From NCBI RefSeq assembly GCF_000724625.1, contig NZ_CP007139.1, positions 992,001 through 1,056,000 of the forward strand: a stretch of DNA of 64,000 bases, read 5' to 3'. Under the pieces are notes generated by a model. The model was not told the origin of the DNA. It worked only from the letters and a program-made list of their open reading frames with translations, and did not search any database. This DNA is from Fimbriimonas ginsengisoli Gsoil 348 (lineage in GTDB: Bacteria; Armatimonadota; Fimbriimonadia; Fimbriimonadales; Fimbriimonadaceae). The translations under genes and the position numbers were made by a program. Shown here in pieces: positions 17,794-26,554 of this stretch (the stretch's first letter is position 1; the number at the start of each line of letters is the position of its first letter).

Positions 17794-18803
17794 GTCTGTT
17801 TTTGCAGGCCTGTCGAGGCGAGAAAACCGAGCGCCCCCCGATCTGGCTCATGCGTCAGGCCGGCCGGTACCTGCCGGAGTACCGCGAATTGCGCAAGGGG
17901 CGGACGATGCTAGAGGCGGTGAGCACGCCGGAGGTTTCGATCGAAGCAACGTTGCAGCCGATTCGCCGTTTCGGCTTCGACGCCGCGATCCTCTTTTCCG
18001 ATCTTACGGTGCCGTTCACCCCGATGGGAGCGCCGTTCGAGATCAAGGAAGGAGTGGGGCCGGTGGTGCACGATCCGGTTCGAACCGCGGCCGACATGGA
18101 GCGGATCCACCGATTCGACCCTCGCGAGGGTCTGCCGTTCGTTTTGGAGACGATCCGCGGACTGAAGCGAGAGCTGGCGGTACCGCTCATCGGGTTCACC
18201 GGCGCGCCGTTTACGCTGGCGTCGTACCTTATCGAGGGTGGGCCTTCTCGCGACCTCCGGCGGACGAAAGGGATGATGTGGTCGGCGCCCGAGCAGTGGC
18301 ACGCACTAATGGAACTGCTGTCCGACGTGGTCGCCGAGTATCTGGTCGCTCAGATCGAGGCGGGCGCGGATGCGGTGCAGTTGTTCGATTCCTGGGTAGG
18401 CAGCCTTTCGCCCGAAGCGTATAGAGAGTATCTACTGCCGCATATGCAGAGGATCTTCGCGCGGCTCAAGGAGACCGGAGCTCCCGTCATCCACTTCGGC
18501 ACCGGGAATCCCCTGCTGCTTCCGATCATGCGGGAAGCGGGCGGAGACGTCACCGGCGTCGATTTCCGTATCACGCTAGAGCAAGCGGCAACCCTGGTTC
18601 CCGGAGCACCGTTGCAAGGGAACTTGGACCCGACCGTGCTCCAAACAAATCCCGAGACCGTTGAGCGAATCGCTAGAGAGATCGTGCGTCAAGGCAGCGC
18701 CCTCCCCGGGCACATCTTCAACCTCGGCCACGGCATCCTTCCGGAGACGCCGCTGGAGAACGTGGAGCGTTTGGTGGAGGTCGTCAAGGGAGAGCGCCCT
18801 TGA
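17790..18803 (+). CDS. hemE: Uroporphyrinogen decarboxylase
   Basis: Removes four carboxyl groups from uroporphyrinogen III to give coproporphyrinogen III; 337 aa. The signature PPIWLMRQAGRYLPEYRE is near the N-terminus, followed by AILFSDLTVPF and GFTGAPFTLASYLIEG. The start is TTG at 17790, overlapping the hemL stop by 4 nt. The frame is open back to 17523, but that part is antiphase hemL sequence. It is followed by another TTGA overlap with hemY. Confidence 0.95.
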   Translation: MSLFLQACRGEKTERPPIWLMRQAGRYLPEYRELRKGRTMLEAVSTPEVSIEATLQPIRRFGFDAAILFSDLTVPFTPMGAPFEIKEGVGPVVHDPVRTAADMERIHRFDPREGLPFVLETIRGLKRELAVPLIGFTGAPFTLASYLIEGGPSRDLRRTKGMMWSAPEQWHALMELLSDVVAEYLVAQIEAGADAVQLFDSWVGSLSPEAYREYLLPHMQRIFARLKETGAPVIHFGTGNPLLLPIMREAGGDVTGVDFRITLEQAATLVPGAPLQGNLDPTVLQTNPETVERIAREIVRQGSALPGHIFNLGHGILPETPLENVERLVEVVKGERP

Positions 18804-20140
18804 GGATCGCAATCGTCGGAGGGGGAATCACCGGCCTGGCCGCGGCCTACGACCTGGAGAGGCTCACCGACGCCCAAATCGACCTTTTCGAAGCGAGCGA
18901 TCGCCTCGGGGGCAAGCTGGGGACGGAGCGCCTGGGCGACTTGATCGTTGAAGGCGGCCCGGACTGCTTCTTCGCCGCCAAGCCCGGAGTCTTTGAATTC
19001 ATCCAAGAGCTCGGATTGGAAGACCAGCTCATCGCCCCGAAACAGAAGGAGTTCGCCATGCTCGTCGGGGGAAAGCTTCACCGGGTGCCCGCCGGATTGG
19101 TCCGCCTAGCTGGCCCGGATCCGCAAGCCGTCGAAGCGGCTACATTCCTCACGGAAAGGGGCAAGGCAGAGTGGCACGGGCGGCTCGCCCGTGGGTATCA
19201 GGGGCGGCCCGCCCCTGACGAAGACGAGTCCATAAGGTCGTTCTTTACCAAGCGATTCGGCGATGAATTCACCCGCCTCGTCGCCGAACCCCTCCTGGCT
19301 GGAACCCATGGCGGCGACGCTGAGCGCCTCAGTATGCGCGCCCTCTACCCGGCGTATTACCAATCGCCCATAGCGCCACCTCTCGAAAGGCCGACGTTCC
19401 TCTCCTTTCGGAGTGGCATGCAGAGTTTGGTTGACGCGCTTGTCAATGGGCTCCAAAGGACGCAGGTTCACTTGAATACCGGCATTTCGGCGATAGATCG
19501 CCCCTTCAGGGCTCGGATGGATACGGCTGCTGCTTGCCAGGGCTTCGCCCTTCGCTATAGGAGGTCGCCCATTCAGGGCGGCACGGAGGCGGTCGAAGAG
19601 TTCGACTGCCTCCTTCTGGCTATTCCCGCCAATCACGCGGCGTCCCTCGCGCCCGGAGACTTGGCTCAGAAACTCCGCCAAATCCCCCATCGCTCCAGCG
19701 CCATCGTGACGCTTGCCTACCGACGGGAAGAAGTCGGGCATCCGCTTGATGGCACCGGGTTTCTCGTGCCGCCCAGTGAGCCGGGAACGATCAGCGGGGC
19801 CACGTGGAGCAGTGAAAAATGGGACGGCCGGGCGCCCGGCGACCAGGTTCTGCTTAGAGTCTTCCTCCGCGAAGGTCACCATTCCGTAGAAGAGGCGAGG
19901 GAGGCGATCGAGCCGTTGCTAAGCATCCAAGGCGAGCCGCTTTACTCCAGCATCAAGACCTGGCCGGAAGCACTGCCCCAATACGAGGTCGGTCACCTCG
20001 ACCGCCTCGCGGAGATCGACGCCTTGCTTGCACAATATCCCCGCCTATTCCTCGCCGGTACCAGTTTTCGCGGCGTTGGGGTCCCGGATTGCTTACGACA
20101 AGGGCGGGAGATCGCGAAGAAGATAGCTGAAACCCTATGA
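18800..20140 (+). CDS. hemY: Coproporphyrinogen/protoporphyrinogen oxidase (HemY family)
   Basis: FAD-dependent porphyrinogen oxidase, 446 aa. The N-terminal dinucleotide fold reads IAIVGGGITGLAAAYDLERL, and the C-terminus has LFLAGTSFRGVGVPDCLRQG. With HemQ in the operon and no HemN or HemF, it probably oxidises coproporphyrinogen III to coproporphyrin III (CgoX role). The start is TTG in a 4-nt overlap with hemE. Two stretches (about residues 110-140 and 235-262) are unusually rich in G/C palindromes at the DNA level and look like repeat DNA kept in frame. It overlaps hemH by 4 nt. Confidence 0.92.
   Translation: MRIAIVGGGITGLAAAYDLERLTDAQIDLFEASDRLGGKLGTERLGDLIVEGGPDCFFAAKPGVFEFIQELGLEDQLIAPKQKEFAMLVGGKLHRVPAGLVRLAGPDPQAVEAATFLTERGKAEWHGRLARGYQGRPAPDEDESIRSFFTKRFGDEFTRLVAEPLLAGTHGGDAERLSMRALYPAYYQSPIAPPLERPTFLSFRSGMQSLVDALVNGLQRTQVHLNTGISAIDRPFRARMDTAAACQGFALRYRRSPIQGGTEAVEEFDCLLLAIPANHAASLAPGDLAQKLRQIPHRSSAIVTLAYRREEVGHPLDGTGFLVPPSEPGTISGATWSSEKWDGRAPGDQVLLRVFLREGHHSVEEAREAIEPLLSIQGEPLYSSIKTWPEALPQYEVGHLDRLAEIDALLAQYPRLFLAGTSFRGVGVPDCLRQGREIAKKIAETL
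19175..19217. repeat. Twin GC palindromes inside hemY
   Basis: Two adjacent perfect hairpins lie within the coding frame: CACGGGCG/CGCCCGTG (19175-19182 and 19186-19193) and CAGGGGCGG/CCGCCCCTG (19199-19207 and 19209-19217). They encode a Gly/Arg-rich stretch where HemY homologues have a variable loop just before the DEDESI motif. The left flank GTGGCACGGG matches the ends of intergenic repeats elsewhere in the window. Confidence 0.65.
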
Positions 20141-21045
20141 AGCCGCTCGGTTTGCTCGTCATGCACTACGGAACGCCTGCCTCCATCGAGGAGGTGCTGC
20201 CGTACTACACCCACATCCGCCGCGGCCGCCCGCCAACGCCCGAAGCGCTCCAGGATCTGATCGACCGTTACGAGGCGATCGGGGGACCCTCCCCGCTGAC
20301 CGAGATCTCGCGACGCCAAGCAGAGGCGATCCTCGCCGGACTCCATCGCCGCGGAGTGGACGCGAAGCTTTATGTGGGGACCAAGCACGCGCCGCCGTTC
20401 GTGGCGGACGCAGTCAACCAAATGGCCGAGGACGGCATCGACCACGCCGTGGGCCTCGTGCTCGCCCCGCATTTTTCCACGTTCAGCATCGCCGCCTACC
20501 GGAACTACGCGCTCACCGCTCGCGATAAGGTGCGGCCGGAGATGCGGATCGACATCGTGGAACGGTGGGGCACATTGCCGGAGTTGATCGACGCGCTCGC
20601 CGATCGTGTTCGCCACGAGATGGATGGATGGGATCCGGACGAAACGCTGGTGATTTTCTCGGCACACTCGCTTCCGGAGAAGATCGTCGCCGCGGGGGAC
20701 CCGTACCAAGAGGAGCTTCTGGAGACGAGCCGCCTCGTCGCGGAGCGAGCCGACGTTCCCCACTGGACCTTCGCCTTCCAAAGCGCCAGCAATACCGGAG
20801 AGCCCTGGCTCGGCCCGGACATCCTTGAAGTGATTGAGGAGAACGCGCCGAAGTACAAGAACATCGTCGCCTGCACGGTTGGCTTCGTGTCCGACCATCT
20901 GGAGGTGCTGTTTGACCTCGGTATCGAGGCACGCGACAAGAGCGCCGAGCTCGGTCTCAACTTCCGGCGAGCGGCCACGATCAACGACGACCCGGCCGTA
21001 ATGGACGCACTCGCCGGCTTGGTTTCGCAAGCGGCGCAAGCCTAG
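20137..21045 (+). CDS. hemH: Ferrochelatase (coproporphyrin type inferred)
   Basis: Inserts Fe(II) into a porphyrin; 302 aa. Conserved pieces are LGLLVMHYGTPASIEEVLPYYTHI, the metal-binding His in LAPHFSTFSIAAY, SAHSLPEKI and the Glu in VSDHLEVLFDLG. The length and absence of a C-terminal extension fit soluble bacterial enzymes. With HemQ upstream it is best read as coproporphyrin ferrochelatase (CpfC). It is the last gene of the operon and starts within an ATGA overlap with hemY. Confidence 0.94.
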   Translation: MKPLGLLVMHYGTPASIEEVLPYYTHIRRGRPPTPEALQDLIDRYEAIGGPSPLTEISRRQAEAILAGLHRRGVDAKLYVGTKHAPPFVADAVNQMAEDGIDHAVGLVLAPHFSTFSIAAYRNYALTARDKVRPEMRIDIVERWGTLPELIDALADRVRHEMDGWDPDETLVIFSAHSLPEKIVAAGDPYQEELLETSRLVAERADVPHWTFAFQSASNTGEPWLGPDILEVIEENAPKYKNIVACTVGFVSDHLEVLFDLGIEARDKSAELGLNFRRAATINDDPAVMDALAGLVSQAAQA

Positions 21046-21092
21046 CGCCGGCGTCTGAACCAGATAGCTGGTCTGGGACGTCTCTTGCCACA

Positions 21093-21635
21093 ATGCGGTA
21101 TCGAGGGGCGTTCGAGGAAAAGACGGTGGGGTGCCTCATGGCGTCGGGGTGCGCGATCTCGATTATCGGCGGCGGGCTCATGTGGGTCTTCTCGGTCGCC
21201 GGGATTTTTCGCGGGACCTACACTCGAACTCCGGTTACCAATCAGATCAACGATGCGGGAACACTGAACCTGGTGCCGCTGATGATCTTGGTCGTCATCA
21301 TCGGCCTCCTCATGTTCTGCGGAGGAATGGGGTACGGGTTTTGGAAGGTCACGCGGGAGAAGAAAGGACCGCGCGCTACGCAGCCCAACTTTCGAATCCT
21401 TGCCCGTTACGTCTACGACAAAGGGATCCTGATCACCGACGAGCTCGCGATCGAGCAGGCCGACAAACCGCGCTACTACGTGCGCGGAATGACGCCCGAC
21501 CACGTCGTCGGCGAATACGAGACCACGCCCGAGGTGTACTTTCAGTGCGGCGAAGGAATGGTCGGCGAAGCCGAGATCCAGGGCCGTTGGGTTGGTCGCT
21601 TCATCCCATATATCGGGATTCCGCCGACGGCGTGA
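21093..21635 (+). CDS. Hypothetical two-helix membrane protein
   Basis: Protein of 180 aa and no known family. Two membrane segments lie at about residues 14-38 and 60-84. A soluble C-terminal domain of about 90 residues follows and ends near IGIPPTA. The start lies 47 nt after hemH, so read-through is possible, but there is no functional link. The soluble part is beta-rich in appearance (ILITDELAIEQADKPRYYV). Confidence 0.7.
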   Translation: MRYRGAFEEKTVGCLMASGCAISIIGGGLMWVFSVAGIFRGTYTRTPVTNQINDAGTLNLVPLMILVVIIGLLMFCGGMGYGFWKVTREKKGPRATQPNFRILARYVYDKGILITDELAIEQADKPRYYVRGMTPDHVVGEYETTPEVYFQCGEGMVGEAEIQGRWVGRFIPYIGIPPTA

Positions 21636-21647
21636 GGGTGGGGGATA

Positions 21648-21691
21648 GGCGTTGGGCGTTAAGGCGTTGGGCGTTAAGGCGTTGGGCGTTA
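21648..21691. repeat. 15-bp tandem repeat (GGCGTTGGGCGTTAA), three copies
   Basis: Units at 21648-21662, 21663-21677 and a slightly shorter third at 21678-21691. Its reverse complement recurs at 21811-21836, so the two blocks can pair across about 120 nt. Confidence 0.85.
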
Positions 21692-21732
21692 GGCATGTGG
21701 AATGTGGCTTGTGACCTGACGGGATCGAATGA

Positions 21733-21786
21733 GTCCCACGGGTCCCATCTGTCCCATCCGTCCCATCCGTCCCATCCGTCCCATCA
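21733..21786. repeat. 9-bp tandem repeat (GTCCCATCC), six copies
   Basis: Five near-identical 9-bp units at 21742-21786, preceded by a diverged copy at 21733-21741. It is a noncoding minisatellite between the membrane-protein gene and the aldo/keto reductase gene. Confidence 0.85.
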
Positions 21787-21823
21787 AAAGAGGTAATGCC
21801 TTATCGTAGCAACGCCCAACGCC

Positions 21824-22696
21824 CTAACGCCTAGCCCCCCAGTCTGAAAACTCCTCGTCCGACAGCTTCACATTCGCGGCAGCAGTGTTCTCTTCCAGGT
21901 GGGCGACTTTGGAGGTGCCGGGGATCGGCAGCATTACTGGGGACCGTTTCAGCAGCCAGGCGAGGGCGAGCTGGGCGACGGTGGCGCCGTGCTTCTTTGA
22001 AGCCTCGTCCAGCGGACCACCGGGGCGGGCAAGGTCGCCGGAGGCAACAGGGAACCAGGGGATGAAGCCGATGCCGTTGGCCTCGCAGTAGTCGAGAACG
22101 TCCTCCGATTTACGATTTGAGAGGTTGTAGAGGTTCTGAACCGTCGCGATCTCCACCGTCTTACGCGCGCTCTCGATTTCGGCGACCGAGACCTCGGAGA
22201 GTCCAACGTGCCGGATCTTCCCTTCCTTCTGCATGTCGCGCAGAACGCCGAATTGATCCTCCGCCGGCACGTCGGGGTCGATTCGATGGAGTTGGTACAA
22301 GTCGATCCGCTCCAGCTTTAACCGGCGCAGGCTCAACTCCACGCATTGGCGGAGGTATGCCGGCCGGCCCACCGACTGCCAATCATTCGGCCCAGGGCGG
22401 ACGAGACCGCCCTTTGTGGCGACGACCAAACCGGCAGGGTACGGGTAGAGCGCCTCGCCGATAAGCCGCTCGGAAACTTCCGGCCCGTACGAATCGGCGG
22501 TATCGATGAAGTTGATGCCGAGCTCGACGCTACGCTTCAAAACGCGACGGGCTTCTTCGGGGTCTTGTGGCTCGCGCCAGATTCCGGGTCCGGTAATTCG
22601 CATTGCTCCAAAACCAAGGCGATGGACTGGCATGTCGCCGCCGATGACAAAGGTTCCGGAAGCCGCGGCGTCGATTCGTTCGGTTGTCGAGCTCAT
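21824..22696 (-). CDS. Aldo/keto reductase
   Basis: NADPH-dependent carbonyl reductase, 290 aa, TIM-barrel AKR family. The catalytic residues are visible: Asp in [11 protein letters not shown] (with Tyr of SYG), Lys in VVATKGG, and His in [12 protein letters not shown]. The cofactor segment [17 protein letters not shown] is near the C-terminus. The frame is open to 23002, but the ATG at 22696 gives the family N-terminus and leaves a short divergent spacer to the epimerase gene. The stop codon lies inside an AACGCC repeat block, so the last residues come from repeat DNA. Substrate unknown. Confidence 0.9.
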   Translation of the reverse strand: MSSTTERIDAAASGTFVIGGDMPVHRLGFGAMRITGPGIWREPQDPEEARRVLKRSVELGINFIDTADSYGPEVSERLIGEALYPYPAGLVVATKGGLVRPGPNDWQSVGRPAYLRQCVELSLRRLKLERIDLYQLHRIDPDVPAEDQFGVLRDMQKEGKIRHVGLSEVSVAEIESARKTVEIATVQNLYNLSNRKSEDVLDYCEANGIGFIPWFPVASGDLARPGGPLDEASKKHGATVAQLALAWLLKRSPVMLPIPGTSKVAHLEENTAAANVKLSDEEFSDWGARR

Positions 22697-22717
22697 GGAC
22701 AGTTCTACGGGAGGACA

Positions 22718-24007
22718 ATGGCCAGGGACGGCGCACCGCGTGTCATCCTCAACTTTCGCATGAATCGCGCCACTCTCGCCGACGAATTGATCGATTCGCT
22801 GTGGAACGATTTGATTGCCCGGTGGTTTCCGGCATGCGTCGACCCGAGAGGCGGATTCTTTCAGAAGTTCCGTCGCGATTGGACGCTGGAGGATGACGGG
22901 TTGCGCGGGGTGGTTTTCCAGGCGCGAATGACCTGGCTCTCCGCAACCCTCGCCGAAACCGGTCACTCGCGAGCGGGTGAGTTTCGCGGGTACGCGCGGC
23001 ACGGGCTCGATTTCTTAGAAAGCCGGCTTGTCGAAGCCGAGACCGGGTCGACTCTTTGGGTCGTAGACGCCGACGGAATACCTTGCGGCGACTACGCGGA
23101 TCAGCGCCACTCCTACGGTGCTTCCTTCGTCCTCTACGCCCTCGCCGCGGTCTACCGGGTCACGGACGAGGCACGTGCCCTAAGTTTGGCGAAGCAGGTT
23201 TTTCACTGGCTGGAAACGAGGGTCCACGACGAAGAGCACGGTGGGTACTTCGAGTGGACGGACGCGGCGGGACAACCGTTGCTGAAGGCGCCTGCCGACT
23301 GGAGCGGGCCAAATCGCGACGCGATCGGCACGCGTTACGGCCTGAAGTCGCAGAACACCCATCTCCACCTGCTGGAAGCGTTTACCGAGCTTGCGCGGGT
23401 CTGGCGCGACCCGTTATTGCTCGAAAGGCTTGCCGAGGCCTCGGAGATTCTGACGAAACGACTATTACACGCGGATGGATGGCTATACCAATACGCTCAG
23501 CCCGATTGGTCGCCCGTGCCCGGCCTGATTTCGTATGGGCACGATATCGAGGCAGCCCATTTGCTGATGGCCGCTTCGCGGGAGTTGCACGGCGAGGTGA
23601 CGGAACAGACCGCCGGGGTTGCGCGCAAGCTGATCGATTACGTCCTCTGCCACGGGCTCGACGGTGAACTTGGCGGACTCTTCAATACCGGCACTCCAGA
23701 AGGCGAAGTGTTCGACGACACAAAGATCTGGTGGGTGCAAGCGGAGGCTCTCCTAGGCCTGGCTTGGGGATTGGAGCTGCCTGGTGCCGATGTGGCCGCC
23801 TATGCGGAGGCGTTGACGGGCGTTTGGCGCTGGATTCGCGGGCGGCAAATCGATAGCCAGTACGGAGGCTGGTTCGGCTACCTTTCGAGGGATGGAAAGC
23901 CGCTCCACTACGACACAAAAGGCGATATGTGGAAAGCGGCGTACCACGACGGCCGAGCGCTGCTCTTCGCGGCGAGGGGGAGGGTGAGATGGGCCGCTAG
24001 GCGTTAG
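22718..24007 (+). CDS. AGE-family epimerase (N-acylglucosamine or cellobiose 2-epimerase-like)
   Basis: Alpha/alpha-barrel sugar 2-epimerase or isomerase, 429 aa. Family motifs include [41 protein letters not shown] and the His in [14 protein letters not shown]. The WWVQAEA block is shared by cellobiose 2-epimerases, mannose isomerases and N-acylglucosamine epimerases, so the substrate stays open. The start at 22718 has GGGAGG only 3 nt upstream; an alternative ATG is at 22760 without a ribosome site. Divergent from the aldo/keto reductase gene. Confidence 0.85.
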   Translation: MARDGAPRVILNFRMNRATLADELIDSLWNDLIARWFPACVDPRGGFFQKFRRDWTLEDDGLRGVVFQARMTWLSATLAETGHSRAGEFRGYARHGLDFLESRLVEAETGSTLWVVDADGIPCGDYADQRHSYGASFVLYALAAVYRVTDEARALSLAKQVFHWLETRVHDEEHGGYFEWTDAAGQPLLKAPADWSGPNRDAIGTRYGLKSQNTHLHLLEAFTELARVWRDPLLLERLAEASEILTKRLLHADGWLYQYAQPDWSPVPGLISYGHDIEAAHLLMAASRELHGEVTEQTAGVARKLIDYVLCHGLDGELGGLFNTGTPEGEVFDDTKIWWVQAEALLGLAWGLELPGADVAAYAEALTGVWRWIRGRQIDSQYGGWFGYLSRDGKPLHYDTKGDMWKAAYHDGRALLFAARGRVRWAARR

Positions 24008-24060
24008 GCGCTAGGCGTGAAGCGCAGGGCGTGAAGGAAAGGGTAATGCATCAAGCTCTC

Positions 24061-24132
24061 AACGCCTCAACGCCTCAACGCCTCAACGCCTCAACGCCTC
24101 AACGCCTCAACGCCTCAACGCCTCAACGCCTC
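24061..24132. repeat. 8-bp tandem repeat (AACGCCTC), nine perfect copies
   Basis: Nine uninterrupted octamers between the epimerase stop and the BlaR1 stop; the last base of the array is the first base of the BlaR1 stop complement. The core AACGCC is the inverse of GGCGTT in the array at 21648. Length variation by slippage is expected. Confidence 0.92.
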
Positions 24133-26105
24133 TACTTCTTCCGATGCAGTTCCGCTAACTGCTTAGCCAGTTTGAGCTGGGCTCGGGCGATCGTTAGGCG
24201 CGTTTTGGCGATTTCGAGCTCGGTTTTTCCAAGCTTGCCAGACATCCGGTGAAGACGCAGAGACTGTAGCTTCTCTACGGTTAGCCGCTGCTCCGCCGCG
24301 GCTCGCTGCAATGCGGTCGCGTCGAACTGCGACTTAGCCAGCGACAGTTGCTCGACCGCGAGTTTTTGGTTTAGAAGCTTAACCTTCAACCCTTGCAATT
24401 GCTGGACCGTCAGCCTCTGCTCGGCGGCAGCCTTTGCCGCGAGTGCCGTTTCGATCCGCAAACCAGAGCCCGCTAGTTGGGCAGATTCCGTGCCTTTTTT
24501 CGCTCGGGCCGCCTGCACCAGCTCCAGTTGCGCCGACAACGTCGCCGGCCGGGCATCGGCTTGGGCACGCACCAGCGATATTGAGTTCGCAAGATTCGTG
24601 GCGAGCGGAGCCGACGTGGTCACCGCAGCATGGGTTTGGATAGGTGAAGTCGTAAACGTGATGCTGCTAGCCAGCCTGGCTGAAAGGTTGGAGGTCGCTT
24701 GAGCCGATGACGGGCTCGTCACTTGCGGAGCGACGGATGCGATCGCAGAAGGAGTGGACAAGGCGATGTCGACCGTCCTGGGAGCCACCGAGGGAACCCA
24801 CCGTAGACCGCTCACCGCGTGGGGAGCGGTCACCGCCCGCAGGTTAATCGAGGGCCGGGGCGCGGCGGGCGCCGGCTTGGGAGCGGCGGACACAACATAG
24901 GCGGGCACAGAGACAACATAAACGGGCACGGAGTTCGCAGTTGGGCGATGGGAGTGGCGCTTCGCCGACGAATGCTTGAGCTTCTTCGCCTTGCCGGGCC
25001 GCGAGATGGCTTGCGGAGCGATGACCGCTTTGGCGGGGCGTACCGCAACCGGCGCGGTAGGCGCTAGCAGGGCCGGGGGCGGCGATTGAACGACAGCCGG
25101 ACGAAGGGTGGCCAGTGGGAACAAGGTGGCAATACCGAGAGTGGCGGCTACCAGGGTTTCGGTAAGGGTCGCGCCGCGGCGGCGCGCTCGGGGGTCGAGG
25201 ATTGCCTCGATTCTTCTTTCGATCTTGGATCTCTTCATGATGGGAACTCCGACGGCCGCAAACGGCTGCCTTCTTCTTCCGAGGGCGGCGGCGATTCCGA
25301 GCAACGCTTCGGCGTAGACCGAGGGGGTCACGCCAGAGCGGAGCACGGCATCGTCGGCCGCACCTTCGGCTTCCGCCCGCATGGCTCGCGCGCAGAGCCA
25401 AACGACCGGGTTAAACCAGTAAAGGGCGCAAGTAGCGACCGCGACGAGCTGGCTCGCGCAATCCCTCCGACGCACGTGGGCGAGTTCGTGAAGCACGACG
25501 GCTTCCAGGCGCTCTTGTGGCCACGCAAGCGCCACCTCCGGCAGCATGACGACCGGGCGGCGAATGCCCCAAGTCATCGCGGTCGGAGGGTAGGGACCGG
25601 CGGCGACCCGCAGCTCCCAATTCCTTTCAAGTCCGGCACGATCGGCCAGATGGGTGACGTCGACCGCCGGCGCGACCGCCCGGCGTCGAAGCAAACAGAG
25701 CGCGATCAGCGCAACCAGCGCTTCCGCTCCGGCGAGAACCGCCCCGAATACCCACAATCCGACCACAGCGGGAAGCCGAGGCTTTGCCGGGTCGACCGGC
25801 GGCAGCTCGGTCACTGCCGGTCGATCGGACATCGGGAGCGTCAACTCGACCGCGTTAAGCGTTTCGACCGGCGCGGCCTCGGCGGCGATCCGAACGACCG
25901 GGATCGGGTGCGAGGGTAGGAGGAGTCCGGCGATCGGCGTTACCAAGGCGGCGACGAATGCCACGCTCCAAACGAGGTGCCTCGTGGCGGCGCTATGGCG
26001 GGAAAGGAGGCGGGTTACTCCCCACGCGAGGAGCAGAAAAGCGGTCGACACCGCGACGAATCCCGCACAGGCGAGCGATAGGTCGAGCCAACCCTCTCCG
26101 TTCAT
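24132..26105 (-). CDS. BlaR1-like M56 membrane metallopeptidase sensor
   Basis: Membrane-embedded zinc peptidase that, in the BlaR1/MecR1 family, senses a signal and triggers cleavage of a BlaI repressor; 657 aa. About four membrane helices (residues 10-32, 40-62, 110-140, 225-245) surround the zinc motif HELAH (206-210). After a last helix near 335-355 there is a long Ala/Pro/Val/Ser-rich region and a Gln/Leu/Lys coiled coil (about 560-657) instead of a penicillin-binding domain. It is coupled to the upstream BlaI gene by an ATGA overlap. The ligand is probably not a beta-lactam, since the sensor domain is missing. Confidence 0.88.
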   Translation of the reverse strand: MNGEGWLDLSLACAGFVAVSTAFLLLAWGVTRLLSRHSAATRHLVWSVAFVAALVTPIAGLLLPSHPIPVVRIAAEAAPVETLNAVELTLPMSDRPAVTELPPVDPAKPRLPAVVGLWVFGAVLAGAEALVALIALCLLRRRAVAPAVDVTHLADRAGLERNWELRVAAGPYPPTAMTWGIRRPVVMLPEVALAWPQERLEAVVLHELAHVRRRDCASQLVAVATCALYWFNPVVWLCARAMRAEAEGAADDAVLRSGVTPSVYAEALLGIAAALGRRRQPFAAVGVPIMKRSKIERRIEAILDPRARRRGATLTETLVAATLGIATLFPLATLRPAVVQSPPPALLAPTAPVAVRPAKAVIAPQAISRPGKAKKLKHSSAKRHSHRPTANSVPVYVVSVPAYVVSAAPKPAPAAPRPSINLRAVTAPHAVSGLRWVPSVAPRTVDIALSTPSAIASVAPQVTSPSSAQATSNLSARLASSITFTTSPIQTHAAVTTSAPLATNLANSISLVRAQADARPATLSAQLELVQAARAKKGTESAQLAGSGLRIETALAAKAAAEQRLTVQQLQGLKVKLLNQKLAVEQLSLAKSQFDATALQRAAAEQRLTVEKLQSLRLHRMSGKLGKTELEIAKTRLTIARAQLKLAKQLAELHRKK

Positions 26106-26488
26106 CGCCCCTCCTGTCGAGCGCGCTCGATGATCTCGGCCAAACGCGCCAGTTGTTCGTCGGTAACGTGCGCCTCATCCCGGTCGACCAGGGTGGCGAC
26201 CACCCGCTCGACCGATCCGCCGAAGAACGTCTGGAGAACGTTGTCGATAGCGCTCTTCGCCATCTGATCTCGCGGGACGACCGGCTCGTAGATGTATCTC
26301 GTGCCGTCGCTCTCGTATCGGATGTGCCCCTTCTCCTGCAGGATGCCGAGGTGGGTACGCACCGCGGTATAGGTGGGCGGCTCGTCGATTGCGTCGCGAA
26401 CCTCGGCGGCCGAAGCTTTACCGAGCCGGTAAAGCGCATCCATAATCTGCCGTTCCCGGCGGCTCAACGCCTCGTTCTTCTTGGGCAT
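26102..26488 (-). CDS. BlaI/MecI-family transcriptional repressor
   Basis: Winged-helix repressor, 128 aa. The N-terminal LSRRERQIMDALYRLGKASAAEV and TYTAVRTHLGILQEKGHI are the BlaI DNA-binding domain; the C-terminal half is the helical dimerisation and cleavage region. The ATG at 26488 is chosen because it starts a normal BlaI N-terminus; the frame continues upstream into the operator. It is expected to repress its own operon, through the two palindromes just upstream, until cleaved by the co-encoded M56 protease. Confidence 0.93.
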   Translation of the reverse strand: MPKKNEALSRRERQIMDALYRLGKASAAEVRDAIDEPPTYTAVRTHLGILQEKGHIRYESDGTRYIYEPVVPRDQMAKSAIDNVLQTFFGGSVERVVATLVDRDEAHVTDEQLARLAEIIERARQEGR

Positions 26489-26547
26489 GCCAATATTTTG
26501 GCACGGCATTTTCCAAATGCCAAGGGGAAAGTGCCAAATTTTTGGCA
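26488..26547 (-). promoter_or_regulatory. Two BlaI-type operator palindromes (TGCCAA-N4-TTGGCA)
   Basis: Two 16-bp palindromes with identical outer half-sites: TGCCAATATTTTGGCA (26488-26503), touching the start codon, and TGCCAAATTTTTGGCA (26532-26547). An extra TGCCAA half-site is at 26518. Their centres are 44 bp apart. This is the expected layout for autorepression of the blaI/blaR1 operon. Confidence 0.8.
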
Positions 26548-26554
26548 GGAGGCG

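Noticed and set aside
24061-24132. Octamer array as a CRISPR
   Set aside because: Repeats are 8 bp and contiguous with no spacers; it is a microsatellite.
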